Below, piece by piece: positions 1-6,778 of a DNA stretch of 11,597 nucleotides. Numbering within the stretch: position 1 is the first letter of the stretch; every line of letters starts with the position of its first letter. The stretch is taken from NCBI GenBank assembly GCA_937907975.1, contig CALEQS010000160.1, positions 1 to 11,597 on the forward strand. Direction: 5' to 3'. Made by a program: the position numbers and the translations under genes. Source of the DNA: an uncultured Clostridia bacterium (GTDB taxonomy: Bacteria > Bacillota > Clostridia > Oscillospirales > Oscillospiraceae). The notes beneath the pieces are model-generated. The model was not told the origin of the DNA. It worked only from the letters and a program-made list of their open reading frames with translations, and searched no databases.

Positions 1-110
1 GTGCGCCGCGCATCCCGCCTCGCCCGGCGCTTGTCCGCGCCCATGGCGGCAAAGGCGGCCAGATTGATACAGATCAAATAAATCGTCAGGATAAGTGCAG
101 GCGTGGTCAT
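1..110 (-). CDS. DUF1294 family small membrane protein, 3' part cut by window edge
   Basis: Reading the minus strand from the ATG at 110 gives 36 residues before the window ends. They start MTTPALILTIYLICINLAAF, one hydrophobic helix, and continue with AAMGADKRRARRDARR. The helix followed by (M)GxDKRRARR is the start I know from DUF1294 membrane proteins, whose function is unknown. The start codon overlaps the stop of the MATE gene as ATGA (107-110). A GGAGG site (118-122 on the other strand) lies 7 bases upstream, so the gene is the third member of the nudC-MATE operon and probably translationally coupled. The rest of the gene is outside the window. The family call depends on a short stretch, but the reading frame and start are well supported. 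Confidence 0.72.
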   Translation of the reverse strand, partial: MTTPALILTIYLICINLAAFAAMGADKRRARRDARR

Positions 111-1462
111 GCTCTGTCCTCCATCTGCACCACAGCGCGGCTCCACCGTCCGGTGCGGTAGTAGATCAGCTGAATGATGATCTGCACCAGCGAAGCCAGC
201 GGCGCAGCAATGCCGATCTGGAGCATCGTAACTCCGGGCAGGGTGGAAACCCAGATCACCAGCGGCAGACGCACCAGGAACGTGGAAAACAGGCAGTTGA
301 ACATGGTGAAGCCGGTGTGGCCGCAGCCACTGAAAAAGCCGTTCAGGCAGAACACGAAGCACACCATCAGCGCATCAATGCTGTAAGTACGCAGGTAGAG
401 CACCCCGTGATAGACCACCTTGGCATCAGTAGTGAAAATGCCCATCGAAGCGCCGGGGAGCAGCTGCATTGCGGTGAACAGGATGGCCGTCAACCCCAGT
501 GAGACCCCCATGGCGATCCAGATGCCTCGCTTGGCCCGCTCCGGCTGTCGCGCGCCGATATTCTGCGCGGTGAACACGGCCAGCGAGGACATGAAGGCCA
601 CGGGAATGACCATGGAGAAGCCGATAATGCGCTCCACCACGCCCACGGCGGCGGACTGGTCCAGGCCGATCCGGTTGACCACCACGGTGATGATGATAAA
701 GGACAAGGTCGTGAGCACATCCTGCAGGGCTACCGGCACACCCAGCTGAAGCACCTTGACCAGCTTGCCACGCTCCGGCCGGACAATGACCGGGAAGGGC
801 AGGCCGCTCTTTTTCAGTGCGATCAGTGAGCACGCAAACGAGATGGCCTGGGCTGCCACGGTCGCCGCCGCCGCACCTGCCGCGCCCATTCGGAAACCGC
901 CGACCAAAAGCAGGTCACCCAGAATATTCACACAGCAGGAGATGGCAATAAAGTACATAGGCCGCTTGGAATCGCCGATGCCGCGCAGAATGCTGCTGAC
1001 CACGTTGTAGCCCACGATGAACACGGTGCCGATGCCGCAGATGCGCAGATAGGCCCGGGCCGGAGCCACCGCCTCGGCGGGCACCTGCATCAGTGTTACG
1101 AGACCGTTGCCCAGCGTCAGCAGAAGGGCAGTGATGACCGCGGCCAGCACCGTAAAGAGCAGCACCATGTTGCCCACGGTCCGGCCCGCCTCCTTCTCCT
1201 GCCGTGCGCCGATGTACTGGCCGATCAGCACCGTGCCGCCGGTGGCGATGCCGCAGACCAGTGAAGTGACCAGCTGCATGATCTGGCTGGAATTGTTGAC
1301 GGCGGCAATGCCCGCCGAATCGGAAAACCGGCCCACGACCACCATATCGACCACGCCGTAGAGAAACTGCAAAATACTGGAGCCCAGGAAGGGCAGAGAA
1401 AACCGCAGCAGTGCCGGGGCAATGGCGCCGCTGGTCAGATTGAATGTGTGTTTATCCTTCAA
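107..1462 (-). CDS. MATE family efflux transporter
   Basis: Predicted 451-residue inner-membrane antiporter of the MATE family, which exports cationic drugs or metabolites using Na+ or H+ gradients. The protein is a run of about twelve hydrophobic helices. It has two related halves: GQYIGARQEKEA near residues 81-92 is echoed by AQNIGARQPERA near 299-310, the pseudo-symmetry expected of MATE proteins. RGIGDSKRP near 160-168 also fits the family. The length is normal for the family. I chose the TTG at 1462 because an AAAGGAG site (1473-1479) lies 10 bases upstream. A longer open frame to 1489 would need a TTG with no good ribosome site and deeper overlap with nudC. With the chosen start the gene overlaps the nudC end by 11 bases and its stop overlaps the next start by 4, so it is the middle gene of a coupled operon. 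The substrate cannot be told from sequence. Confidence 0.9.
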   Translation of the reverse strand: MKDKHTFNLTSGAIAPALLRFSLPFLGSSILQFLYGVVDMVVVGRFSDSAGIAAVNNSSQIMQLVTSLVCGIATGGTVLIGQYIGARQEKEAGRTVGNMVLLFTVLAAVITALLLTLGNGLVTLMQVPAEAVAPARAYLRICGIGTVFIVGYNVVSSILRGIGDSKRPMYFIAISCCVNILGDLLLVGGFRMGAAGAAAATVAAQAISFACSLIALKKSGLPFPVIVRPERGKLVKVLQLGVPVALQDVLTTLSFIIITVVVNRIGLDQSAAVGVVERIIGFSMVIPVAFMSSLAVFTAQNIGARQPERAKRGIWIAMGVSLGLTAILFTAMQLLPGASMGIFTTDAKVVYHGVLYLRTYSIDALMVCFVFCLNGFFSGCGHTGFTMFNCLFSTFLVRLPLVIWVSTLPGVTMLQIGIAAPLASLVQIIIQLIYYRTGRWSRAVVQMEDRA

Positions 1463-2282
1463 GGTATTCCCGCTCCTTTCCCTCTGCAAAGGCGTGCACC
1501 ATGGCGCTGGTCAGGCTGGTGTTGTCGTCCATCACCGGCACATCGGCGCGGTCGAACCACCTGGCCTCGGCCAGTTCCTGCTCCTCCAGCGTAACCGCAT
1601 CACTTCCGTCCAGCTCCGCCCAGTAGCCCAGCGTCAGGTTGCCCGCACAGCCCCAGGGCTGGGAGCCGAAGTAGCGCACGTTCTTCACCCGCAGGCCGGT
1701 CTCCTCCAGCACCTCCCGGCGGACAGTCTCCTCCGCCGACTCGCCGATCTCCACAAATCCGGCCACCAGCACAAACCATGTGACCGGCCGATCCGCGTAG
1801 CGGGTCATAAGCAGTCGGTCGCCATCGGTGACTGCCGCAATAATAGCCGGATTGATGCGGGGATAGACCACATTTCCACAGTGCGGACAGCACACCTTCC
1901 GCTCATCCTGCCCCAGCTCCATGGGATGGCCGCATTTTCCGCAAAAGCGGTTGGCCTCATACCAGGTCCAGAGATGCTGGGCGGTAAAGCCGGCCAGCGC
2001 CTGCTCCATAGGCTTCATGCCCCGGAGACGCCGGGTGCTCTGCCAGCTCAGATCACCCGGCAGTTCTTCCTGTTCACAACGGCCGAGGAAATAGTGCTCC
2101 CCGTCGATAGAGAAAAGATACTGGCTCTCCGCCAGCGGCGGAAGCTCCCGCCGCAGCGGGTAGGTGCCGTCCTCCCGCAGGACGATCTTTCGTCCCTGAA
2201 AGCAGAGCACAAAATCATCCGCCTGCCGCTCCGGCAGTGCGAAGCTAATGTCCAGACGATGGGGAAAAATATCTTGAATCAC
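1452..2282 (-). CDS. nudC: NudC-like Nudix hydrolase, NAD(H) pyrophosphatase type
   Basis: Predicted 276-residue cytosolic enzyme that would split NADH/NAD+ (and possibly NAD-capped RNA ends) into NMN and AMP. Three parts are visible. Residues 1-110 form the variable N-terminal domain. A four-Cys zinc ribbon follows (C114, C117, C132, C135, in FCGKCGHP and CCPHCG). The Nudix domain carries a complete Nudix box at 175-197, with the G-x5-E-x7-RE-x-x-EE-x-G pattern including RREVLEETG. The NudC signature SQPW is at 207-210, but it continues GCAGNLTLGY rather than the usual PFPxS, so substrate choice may differ. E. coli NudC is slightly shorter (257 residues). The start is GTG at 2282. A nearby ATG is out of frame and too close to the AAGGA site. 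A strong promoter lies upstream at 2330-2358, and the MATE and DUF1294 genes follow with overlaps. The zinc-ribbon Nudix class is secure. Strict NADH specificity is less so. Confidence 0.88.
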   Translation of the reverse strand: MIQDIFPHRLDISFALPERQADDFVLCFQGRKIVLREDGTYPLRRELPPLAESQYLFSIDGEHYFLGRCEQEELPGDLSWQSTRRLRGMKPMEQALAGFTAQHLWTWYEANRFCGKCGHPMELGQDERKVCCPHCGNVVYPRINPAIIAAVTDGDRLLMTRYADRPVTWFVLVAGFVEIGESAEETVRREVLEETGLRVKNVRYFGSQPWGCAGNLTLGYWAELDGSDAVTLEEQELAEARWFDRADVPVMDDNTSLTSAMVHAFAEGKEREYLEG

Positions 2283-2329
2283 GGTCTCAGTTCCATCCTT
2301 TTCGTAAAATGGCTAAAAAATAATAGTTT

Positions 2330-2358
2330 ATTATATCATTCATTTGTACCGCTTTCAA
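2330..2358 (-). promoter_or_regulatory. SigA-type promoter for the nudC-MATE-DUF1294 operon
   Basis: On the minus strand there is a -35 TTGAAA (2353-2358), a 17-base spacer (2336-2352) and a perfect -10 TATAAT (2330-2335). The TG of an extended -10 lies one base upstream of the -10 (TGATATAAT). Transcription would start near 2323, giving a leader of about 40 bases before the GTG at 2282. No hairpin, riboswitch or clear operator was seen in the leader. Confidence 0.8.
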
Positions 2359-2380
2359 TGGGAATTAACCGACATTTTCC

Positions 2381-2409
2381 TTTTCATACGTTGATATTTA
2401 TGATAAAAT
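2381..2409 (+). promoter_or_regulatory. Extended -10 promoter for the acyltransferase-ligase operon
   Basis: On the plus strand there is TTTTCA (2381-2386, four of six bases match the -35 consensus), a 17-base spacer and TAAAAT (2404-2409). The spacer ends in TGA, which makes an extended -10. The predicted transcript starts near 2416, about 40 bases before the TTG start at 2456. The -35 boxes of this promoter and of the divergent nudC promoter are only 22 bases apart, so the two could interfere. Confidence 0.62.
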
Positions 2410-2455
2410 AACTAATTGGAATGTATTCACTGCGACAGAGAGAAAGAGGTTTCCA

Positions 2456-3349
2456 TTGTCTTTTGTTGAAAAAAAGCCCCGGAAGTGGGGCGACCGCAGA
2501 GACGGCCACTGGGTAAAGGATGCCCCGGGCCTGAATGTGGTCATATGCAGTCTGTTCCCAAAGCGGACTGAGAGCGAGGTCTACCTCCATCAGGAGATCG
2601 ACGTCACCGACCTTCTAAAATATCTGGAGGGCAAGAACGCCCCCGACGCCCCCTACAAGACCACTCTGTTCCACTGCATCGTCACCATGGTGGCCCGCGT
2701 GGTCAACGAGCGACCCAAACTGAACCGGTTTGTTCAGGCCGGTCGCATTTACGAGCGGGATGAGATCACCATCAGCTTCATTGCCAAGCGCCGCTTCACC
2801 GACCACAGCGAGGAGGCCCTGATGATCTACAAGGCCAAGGGCACCGACACGCTGGCCGATGTCAGCCGCCGCATCGTAGGTGAAGTACATGAGATGCGGG
2901 AGCAGGAACACGCTGTGGGGCTGGACGACATCATGGACCGATTTGCCAAACTGCCCCGGCTGCTGCTGATGCTCATCGTGCGCGTGGTGCGCTGGCTGGA
3001 TTACTGGGGCAAGGTGCCTCGGGTCATCACGGAGGGAGACACGGACTACACCTCGGTGCTCATCTCCAATCTGGGCAGCATCAAGTGCCCCGCCGTCTAC
3101 CATCACCTGAACAACTACGGCACCAACTCCGTTATGATCACCATCGGTGCCATGCACGAGGCCCCCGCCGTCATGCCGGACGGCTCCATTGAGGTGCGGG
3201 ACTTTGTGGACATCGGCGCCACGCTGGACGAGCGCATCGGCGACGGGTTCTACTTTGCCCGCTCCCTGAAGCTCATTCAACACATCTGCGCCCATCCGGA
3301 GCTGCTGGATCGGCCGCTGGAGGAGGACAGCTGCTATGACTACAAATAA
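2456..3349 (+). CDS. Stand-alone E2-like (CAT-fold) acyltransferase with Glu for the catalytic His
   Basis: A 297-residue protein resembling the catalytic domain of 2-oxoacid dehydrogenase E2 subunits and chloramphenicol acetyltransferase. It has no lipoyl or E1/E3-binding domain. Supporting segments are the N-terminal PKRTESEVYLHQEIDVTDLL (36-55), the fold motif TSVLISNLGS (199-208) and the active-site region LDERIGDGFYFARS (257-270). E2 and CAT have HxxxDG there; this protein has E259-R-I-G-D263-G264. From memory, DER-type variants occur in related clostridial E2-like proteins, so this looks like a subfamily trait rather than decay. A hydrophobic stretch lies near 168-180. The start is TTG at 2456, six bases after AAAGAGG (2443-2449); no upstream alternative fits. 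The gene overlaps the following ligase by 14 bases, which suggests the ligase supplies an acyl-CoA that this protein binds or transfers. The acceptor is unknown, and it is uncertain whether the protein is catalytic. There are no E1 or E3 genes nearby, so a role in a classical dehydrogenase complex is unlikely. Confidence 0.82.
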   Translation: MSFVEKKPRKWGDRRDGHWVKDAPGLNVVICSLFPKRTESEVYLHQEIDVTDLLKYLEGKNAPDAPYKTTLFHCIVTMVARVVNERPKLNRFVQAGRIYERDEITISFIAKRRFTDHSEEALMIYKAKGTDTLADVSRRIVGEVHEMREQEHAVGLDDIMDRFAKLPRLLLMLIVRVVRWLDYWGKVPRVITEGDTDYTSVLISNLGSIKCPAVYHHLNNYGTNSVMITIGAMHEAPAVMPDGSIEVRDFVDIGATLDERIGDGFYFARSLKLIQHICAHPELLDRPLEEDSCYDYK

Positions 3350-5144
3350 AGCAGAAAAACTCAAGCGTCCCTACAATGTAAAATATCAGACCCGCTCCAT
3401 CACATGGCCGGTGCCTGCCAATGTGAAAACGCCATGGTTCAAAACAGCGGGCGACATCCCCACTACGCTGGAGTATTTCGACGGCTCCATGATCGACGCG
3501 GTGGAGGCCACAGCCAAGTGCCTGCCCGACACGACAGCCTATAACTTCTATGGCAGCAAGGTGAGTTTTCAGGACTTTATTGCCCAGGTGCACACCGCCG
3601 CCAAGGCGCTGTGCGCGCAGGGCGTGCGCCCCGGCGACCGGGTGACCATCTGTATGCCCAACACGCCCCAGGCCATCATCCTGTTCTACGCCGTCAACCG
3701 CATGGGCGCGGTGGCCAACATGATCCACCCCCTGTCCGGTGAGGAGGAGATCGTCCGCTACATCAACGACTCCCACAGCGTGCTCTGCCTGACCCTCAAG
3801 CAGTTTTATCCGAAGTTTGGCCGCATCCGGGATCGGCTCACCCTCAAAACTCTGCTGATCTGCGATGTGACCGATGGTCTGACCGGCGTGAAAAAGCTGC
3901 TCTATCCGCTGACCGTCAAGCAGAAGGTCGACCTGCCCAAAGATGCCGGTCTTCTGCTCTGGAAGGACTTCATTGCCGCCGGAAAGCGCTGGAAGGGCGC
4001 TTACATCCACCACGCCGCCAGCGGCGATGTGGCCGCCATTCTCTATTCCGGCGGCACCACCGGCACCAGCAAGGGCATTCTGCTGAGCAATCTGAATTTC
4101 AACGCGCTGGCCCTTCAGACCGGCACCGCCGGCGACTGCCTGCACCCGGGCCACACCATGCTGTCCATCATGCCGGTGTTTCACGGCTTCGGCCTCGGCG
4201 TGTGCATCCACACGGTGCTCTACTGGGGCGGCACCGCCATTCTGATCCCCCAGTTTGACGCCAAGAGCTACTGCAGACTGCTGGGCCTGTACAAGCCCAA
4301 CTACATCGCCGGCGTGCCCACCCTGTTTGAAGCGCTCCTGCGCATGGAGGATGCCCAGAAGCTGGACATGAGTCAGCTGGAGGGCATTTTCTCCGGCGGC
4401 GACAGCCTGACCCCGGAGCTGAAGAACAAGGTGGATCTCTTCCTGCGGGAGCACGGCTCCAAGGAGCAGGTGCGCGAGGGCTACGGCACCACCGAGTGCG
4501 TCACCGCCAGTTGCCTGACGCCCCGGTTTTTCTTCAAGGCCGGCTCCATCGGCATCCCCTTCCCTGACACCTATTATAAAATCGTCACCCCCTCCACCCA
4601 CGACGAGGTGCCCTACGGCACTGTGGGCGAGATTTGCCTGTCCGGCCCCACAGTCATGCTGGGCTATATGGACAATCCCCGGGAGACCGCCCAGACCCTC
4701 CAGCAGCACGAGGACGGTCAGATCTGGCTCCACACCGGCGATCTGGGCGTCATGGACGAGGAGGGCTTCATCTACTTCAAGCAGCGTCTGAAGCGGATGA
4801 TCGTCACCAGCGGCTACAACGTCTACCCCTCTCAGATCGAGAATGTGCTGGACGCCCACCCGGATGTGCTGATGAGCACCGTCATCGGCGTGAAGGACGA
4901 CTACAAAATGCAGCGGGTCAAGGCTTTCATCGTGCCCAAGCCCGGCGTTCAGCCCAGTGATGAGCTGAAGCGCTCCATTCTGGACTACTGCTCCAAGCAG
5001 GTGGCCAAATACGCTATTCCCCGGGAGATCGAGTTCCGCTCCGAACTGCCCCACACGCTGGTCGGCAAGGTGGCCTACACCGTGCTGGAAAAGGAGGAGG
5101 CGAATAAGGCCGCAAAGGCCAAAACGCCCGCCGGAGTTTCCTGA
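3336..5144 (+). CDS. Class I adenylate-forming enzyme, acyl-CoA synthetase type
   Basis: A 602-residue protein expected to activate a carboxylic acid with ATP to an acyl-adenylate and pass the acyl group to CoA. The ANL core motifs are intact and in order: P-loop SGGTTGTSKG (238-247), EGYGTTE (381-387), TGDLG with the acidic hinge region (467-471, then FKQRLKRMIVTSGYNVYP at 481-498), and the C-terminal catalytic lysine K578 in LVGKVAY. The length is normal or slightly long. An N-terminal extension of about 40 residues precedes the usual start of the domain. There is no carrier-protein domain and no signal peptide. The ATG at 3336 lies inside the end of the acyltransferase gene, nine bases after GGAGG (3322-3326), so the two genes are probably co-translated. 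A strong hairpin terminator follows within ten bases of the stop. The fatty or aromatic acid substrate cannot be read from the sequence. Long-chain fatty acids are possible, but that is inference only. Confidence 0.9.
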   Translation: MTTNKAEKLKRPYNVKYQTRSITWPVPANVKTPWFKTAGDIPTTLEYFDGSMIDAVEATAKCLPDTTAYNFYGSKVSFQDFIAQVHTAAKALCAQGVRPGDRVTICMPNTPQAIILFYAVNRMGAVANMIHPLSGEEEIVRYINDSHSVLCLTLKQFYPKFGRIRDRLTLKTLLICDVTDGLTGVKKLLYPLTVKQKVDLPKDAGLLLWKDFIAAGKRWKGAYIHHAASGDVAAILYSGGTTGTSKGILLSNLNFNALALQTGTAGDCLHPGHTMLSIMPVFHGFGLGVCIHTVLYWGGTAILIPQFDAKSYCRLLGLYKPNYIAGVPTLFEALLRMEDAQKLDMSQLEGIFSGGDSLTPELKNKVDLFLREHGSKEQVREGYGTTECVTASCLTPRFFFKAGSIGIPFPDTYYKIVTPSTHDEVPYGTVGEICLSGPTVMLGYMDNPRETAQTLQQHEDGQIWLHTGDLGVMDEEGFIYFKQRLKRMIVTSGYNVYPSQIENVLDAHPDVLMSTVIGVKDDYKMQRVKAFIVPKPGVQPSDELKRSILDYCSKQVAKYAIPREIEFRSELPHTLVGKVAYTVLEKEEANKAAKAKTPAGVS

Positions 5145-5152
5145 ATTTTCGC

Positions 5153-5203
5153 AAAAATAAGCAGTCCCCGCTGTGCCAAACACAGCGGGGACTGCTTATT
5201 TTT
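5153..5203. terminator. Bidirectional intrinsic terminator between the ligase and pyk
   Basis: A perfect inverted repeat with a 23-base arm at 5153-5175, a five-base loop (CCAAA, 5176-5180) and the matching arm at 5181-5203. The outer part of each arm is an A/T run, so either strand yields a GC-rich hairpin (core GCAGTCCCCGCTGTG) followed by U residues. It serves both the plus-strand ligase operon and the minus-strand pyruvate kinase. The pyk stop codon (5202-5204) lies in the foot of the stem. Confidence 0.95.
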
Positions 5204-6614
5204 ATACTGTTTCAATTTTTATCATATTGGTATTGCCAGTGCGGCCGTTTACCATGCCGCCGGTAATGACGATCTTATCGCCGCTCTTCAGCTGGAACAG
5301 ATCGGTGGTCACGCGCTTGGCAGTGTAGAACAGCACGTCGGCGGAGTCGTACACCTCGCACAGCGCCGGAGTGACGCCCCAGGACAGGGCCAGCTTGCGC
5401 CACGTCTTTTCCGAGGTGGTCAGGCCCAGAATATCCACCGGCGGGCGGAAACGGGACACCATCCGGGCCGTCATGCCGGACAAGGAGCAGGCCGTGATGG
5501 CGCTGGCCCCGATGTCAATAGCCATGCCGCAGGTGGCGTGGGAGATGGCATCTACCGTATTTTTGATCTGGAACTCCGCGTTGACAAAGCGCTTGCGGTA
5601 ATTGATGCTCTCCTCTGTCTTTTCCGCGATGCGTGCCATGGTCTGCACTGTCAGCACCGGGTATTTGCCCGCGGCAGTCTCGCCGGAGAGCATGATGGCA
5701 CTGGTGCCGTCGTAGACGGCGTTGGCCACATCGGAGATCTCCGCCCGGGTGGGCCGGGGATTGTGGATCATGGACTCCAGCATTTCCGTGGCCGTGATGA
5801 CCCGCTTGCCCAGCAGGCGGCACTTTGTGATGAGGTGCTTCTGAATGGCAGGCAGCTCCTCAAAGGGGATCTCCACGCCCATGTCACCCCGGCCAATCAT
5901 AATGCCGCTGCACTCCTGGCAGATCTCCTCGATGTTGTCGATGCCGGCCTGATTCTCGATTTTGGCGATGAGCTCAATATCCGTGGTCCCATTAGCCTCC
6001 AGAAATGCCCGCACATCCAGCAGGTCCTGGCGGCAGGAGACAAAGGAACAGGCGATGAAGTCCACATCCTGCTGGATGCCGAACAGCAGATCTGCCTTGT
6101 CCTGTTCACTGAGGAAGGTCTGCTTGAGCACCTTGTTGGGAAAGCTCATGCTCTTGCGGTCAGACATCTCACCCCCGGCCAGCACCTTGCAGATCACATC
6201 CGTGTCAGTGGTCTCCTGCACCTCGAAGATCAGCAGGCCGTTGTTCACCAGCACCCGGTCGCCGCTGTGCAGGTCATGGGCCAGTCCGGCATAGCTGACG
6301 GAGACGTGGTGTGCGTCGCCCTCCTCCTGCCGGGTGGTAAAGGTGAAGGTATCCCCTTCCCTGACCTCGATCTTCCCGTTTTTGAAGGTGCGGATGCGAT
6401 ACTCAGGGCCCTTGGTGTCCAGCATGATGGCAATGGGCAGGCCCAGCTTCTCCCGCACACGCTTGATGAGCTCGATCTTCTGGCGGTGCTCCTCATGTGT
6501 GCCGTGGGAAAAGTTCAGCCGGGCCACATTCATGCCCGCCTGACACAGGCCGGTCAGCGTCTCCTCGTCCGCACAGGCCGGGCCGATGGTGCATACGATC
6601 TTCGTTTTGCGCAT
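5202..6614 (-). CDS. pyk: Pyruvate kinase
   Basis: A 470-residue cytosolic glycolytic enzyme that converts phosphoenolpyruvate and ADP to pyruvate and ATP. Conserved elements are ARLNFSHG (31-38, with R32, N34 and S36), LDTKGPE (65-71), IAKIENQAG (216-224, with catalytic K218 and metal ligand E220), GRGDMGVE (241-248, metal ligand D244), TATEMLESM (274-282), and the region around NPRPTRAEISDVANAVYDGT (285-304). E71 corresponds to Glu117 of rabbit muscle enzyme, the residue that marks K+-dependent pyruvate kinases. KGPE is followed by YRI instead of the common IRT. There is no extra C-terminal PEP-utiliser domain such as Bacillus-type enzymes carry. The ATG at 6614 was chosen because AAAGGAG (6624-6630) sits nine bases upstream. 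The open frame continues to 6695, but that extension runs through the predicted promoter. The gene is monocistronic, with a promoter at 6667-6695 and a terminator at 5153-5203. Confidence 0.97.
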   Translation of the reverse strand: MRKTKIVCTIGPACADEETLTGLCQAGMNVARLNFSHGTHEEHRQKIELIKRVREKLGLPIAIMLDTKGPEYRIRTFKNGKIEVREGDTFTFTTRQEEGDAHHVSVSYAGLAHDLHSGDRVLVNNGLLIFEVQETTDTDVICKVLAGGEMSDRKSMSFPNKVLKQTFLSEQDKADLLFGIQQDVDFIACSFVSCRQDLLDVRAFLEANGTTDIELIAKIENQAGIDNIEEICQECSGIMIGRGDMGVEIPFEELPAIQKHLITKCRLLGKRVITATEMLESMIHNPRPTRAEISDVANAVYDGTSAIMLSGETAAGKYPVLTVQTMARIAEKTEESINYRKRFVNAEFQIKNTVDAISHATCGMAIDIGASAITACSLSGMTARMVSRFRPPVDILGLTTSEKTWRKLALSWGVTPALCEVYDSADVLFYTAKRVTTDLFQLKSGDKIVITGGMVNGRTGNTNMIKIETV

Positions 6615-6666
6615 AATCACTCGCTCCTTTGCCGCTGTCAGCGCGCCGTTTTGGTTTCCTGGCCCT

Positions 6667-6695
6667 ATCCTATCACAGCGGGCAGTGCATTGCAA
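6667..6695 (-). promoter_or_regulatory. Promoter for pyk
   Basis: On the minus strand there is a -35 TTGCAA (6690-6695), a 17-base spacer and a -10 TAGGAT (6667-6672) with an extended -10 TG (TGATAGGAT). The start would be near 6660, about 45 bases before the pyk ATG. The rest of the gap to 6778 is AT-rich. It holds a spaced inverted repeat, ATTGGTA (6740-6746) and TACCAAT (6782-6788), and no convincing terminator for the upstream zinc-ribbon gene. Confidence 0.68.
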
Positions 6696-6778
6696 CGAGC
6701 AGAAAGGCGATTCAAAAGATTTTGCTTTTTAGAAAATTCATTGGTAAAACAGCTTTCTTCAGCACTTTTCCATGAAAT

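Noticed and set aside
1422..2411. Open frame of 329 codons antisense to nudC
   Set aside because: In register with nudC and crossing its promoter; no family resemblance.
2456..3349. Reading the E2-like gene as a chloramphenicol resistance gene or pyruvate dehydrogenase E2
   Set aside because: The fold matches, but the HxxxDG histidine is absent, there is no lipoyl domain, and no dehydrogenase partners are present.
3273..5183. Open frame of 636 codons on the minus strand, antisense to the ligase gene
   Set aside because: It is in exact codon register with the ligase. In GC-rich genes the sense codons TTA, CTA and TCA are rare, so the antisense register stays open by chance. The translation is low-complexity Gly/Ala/His/Val with no known motif, and it runs through the terminator.
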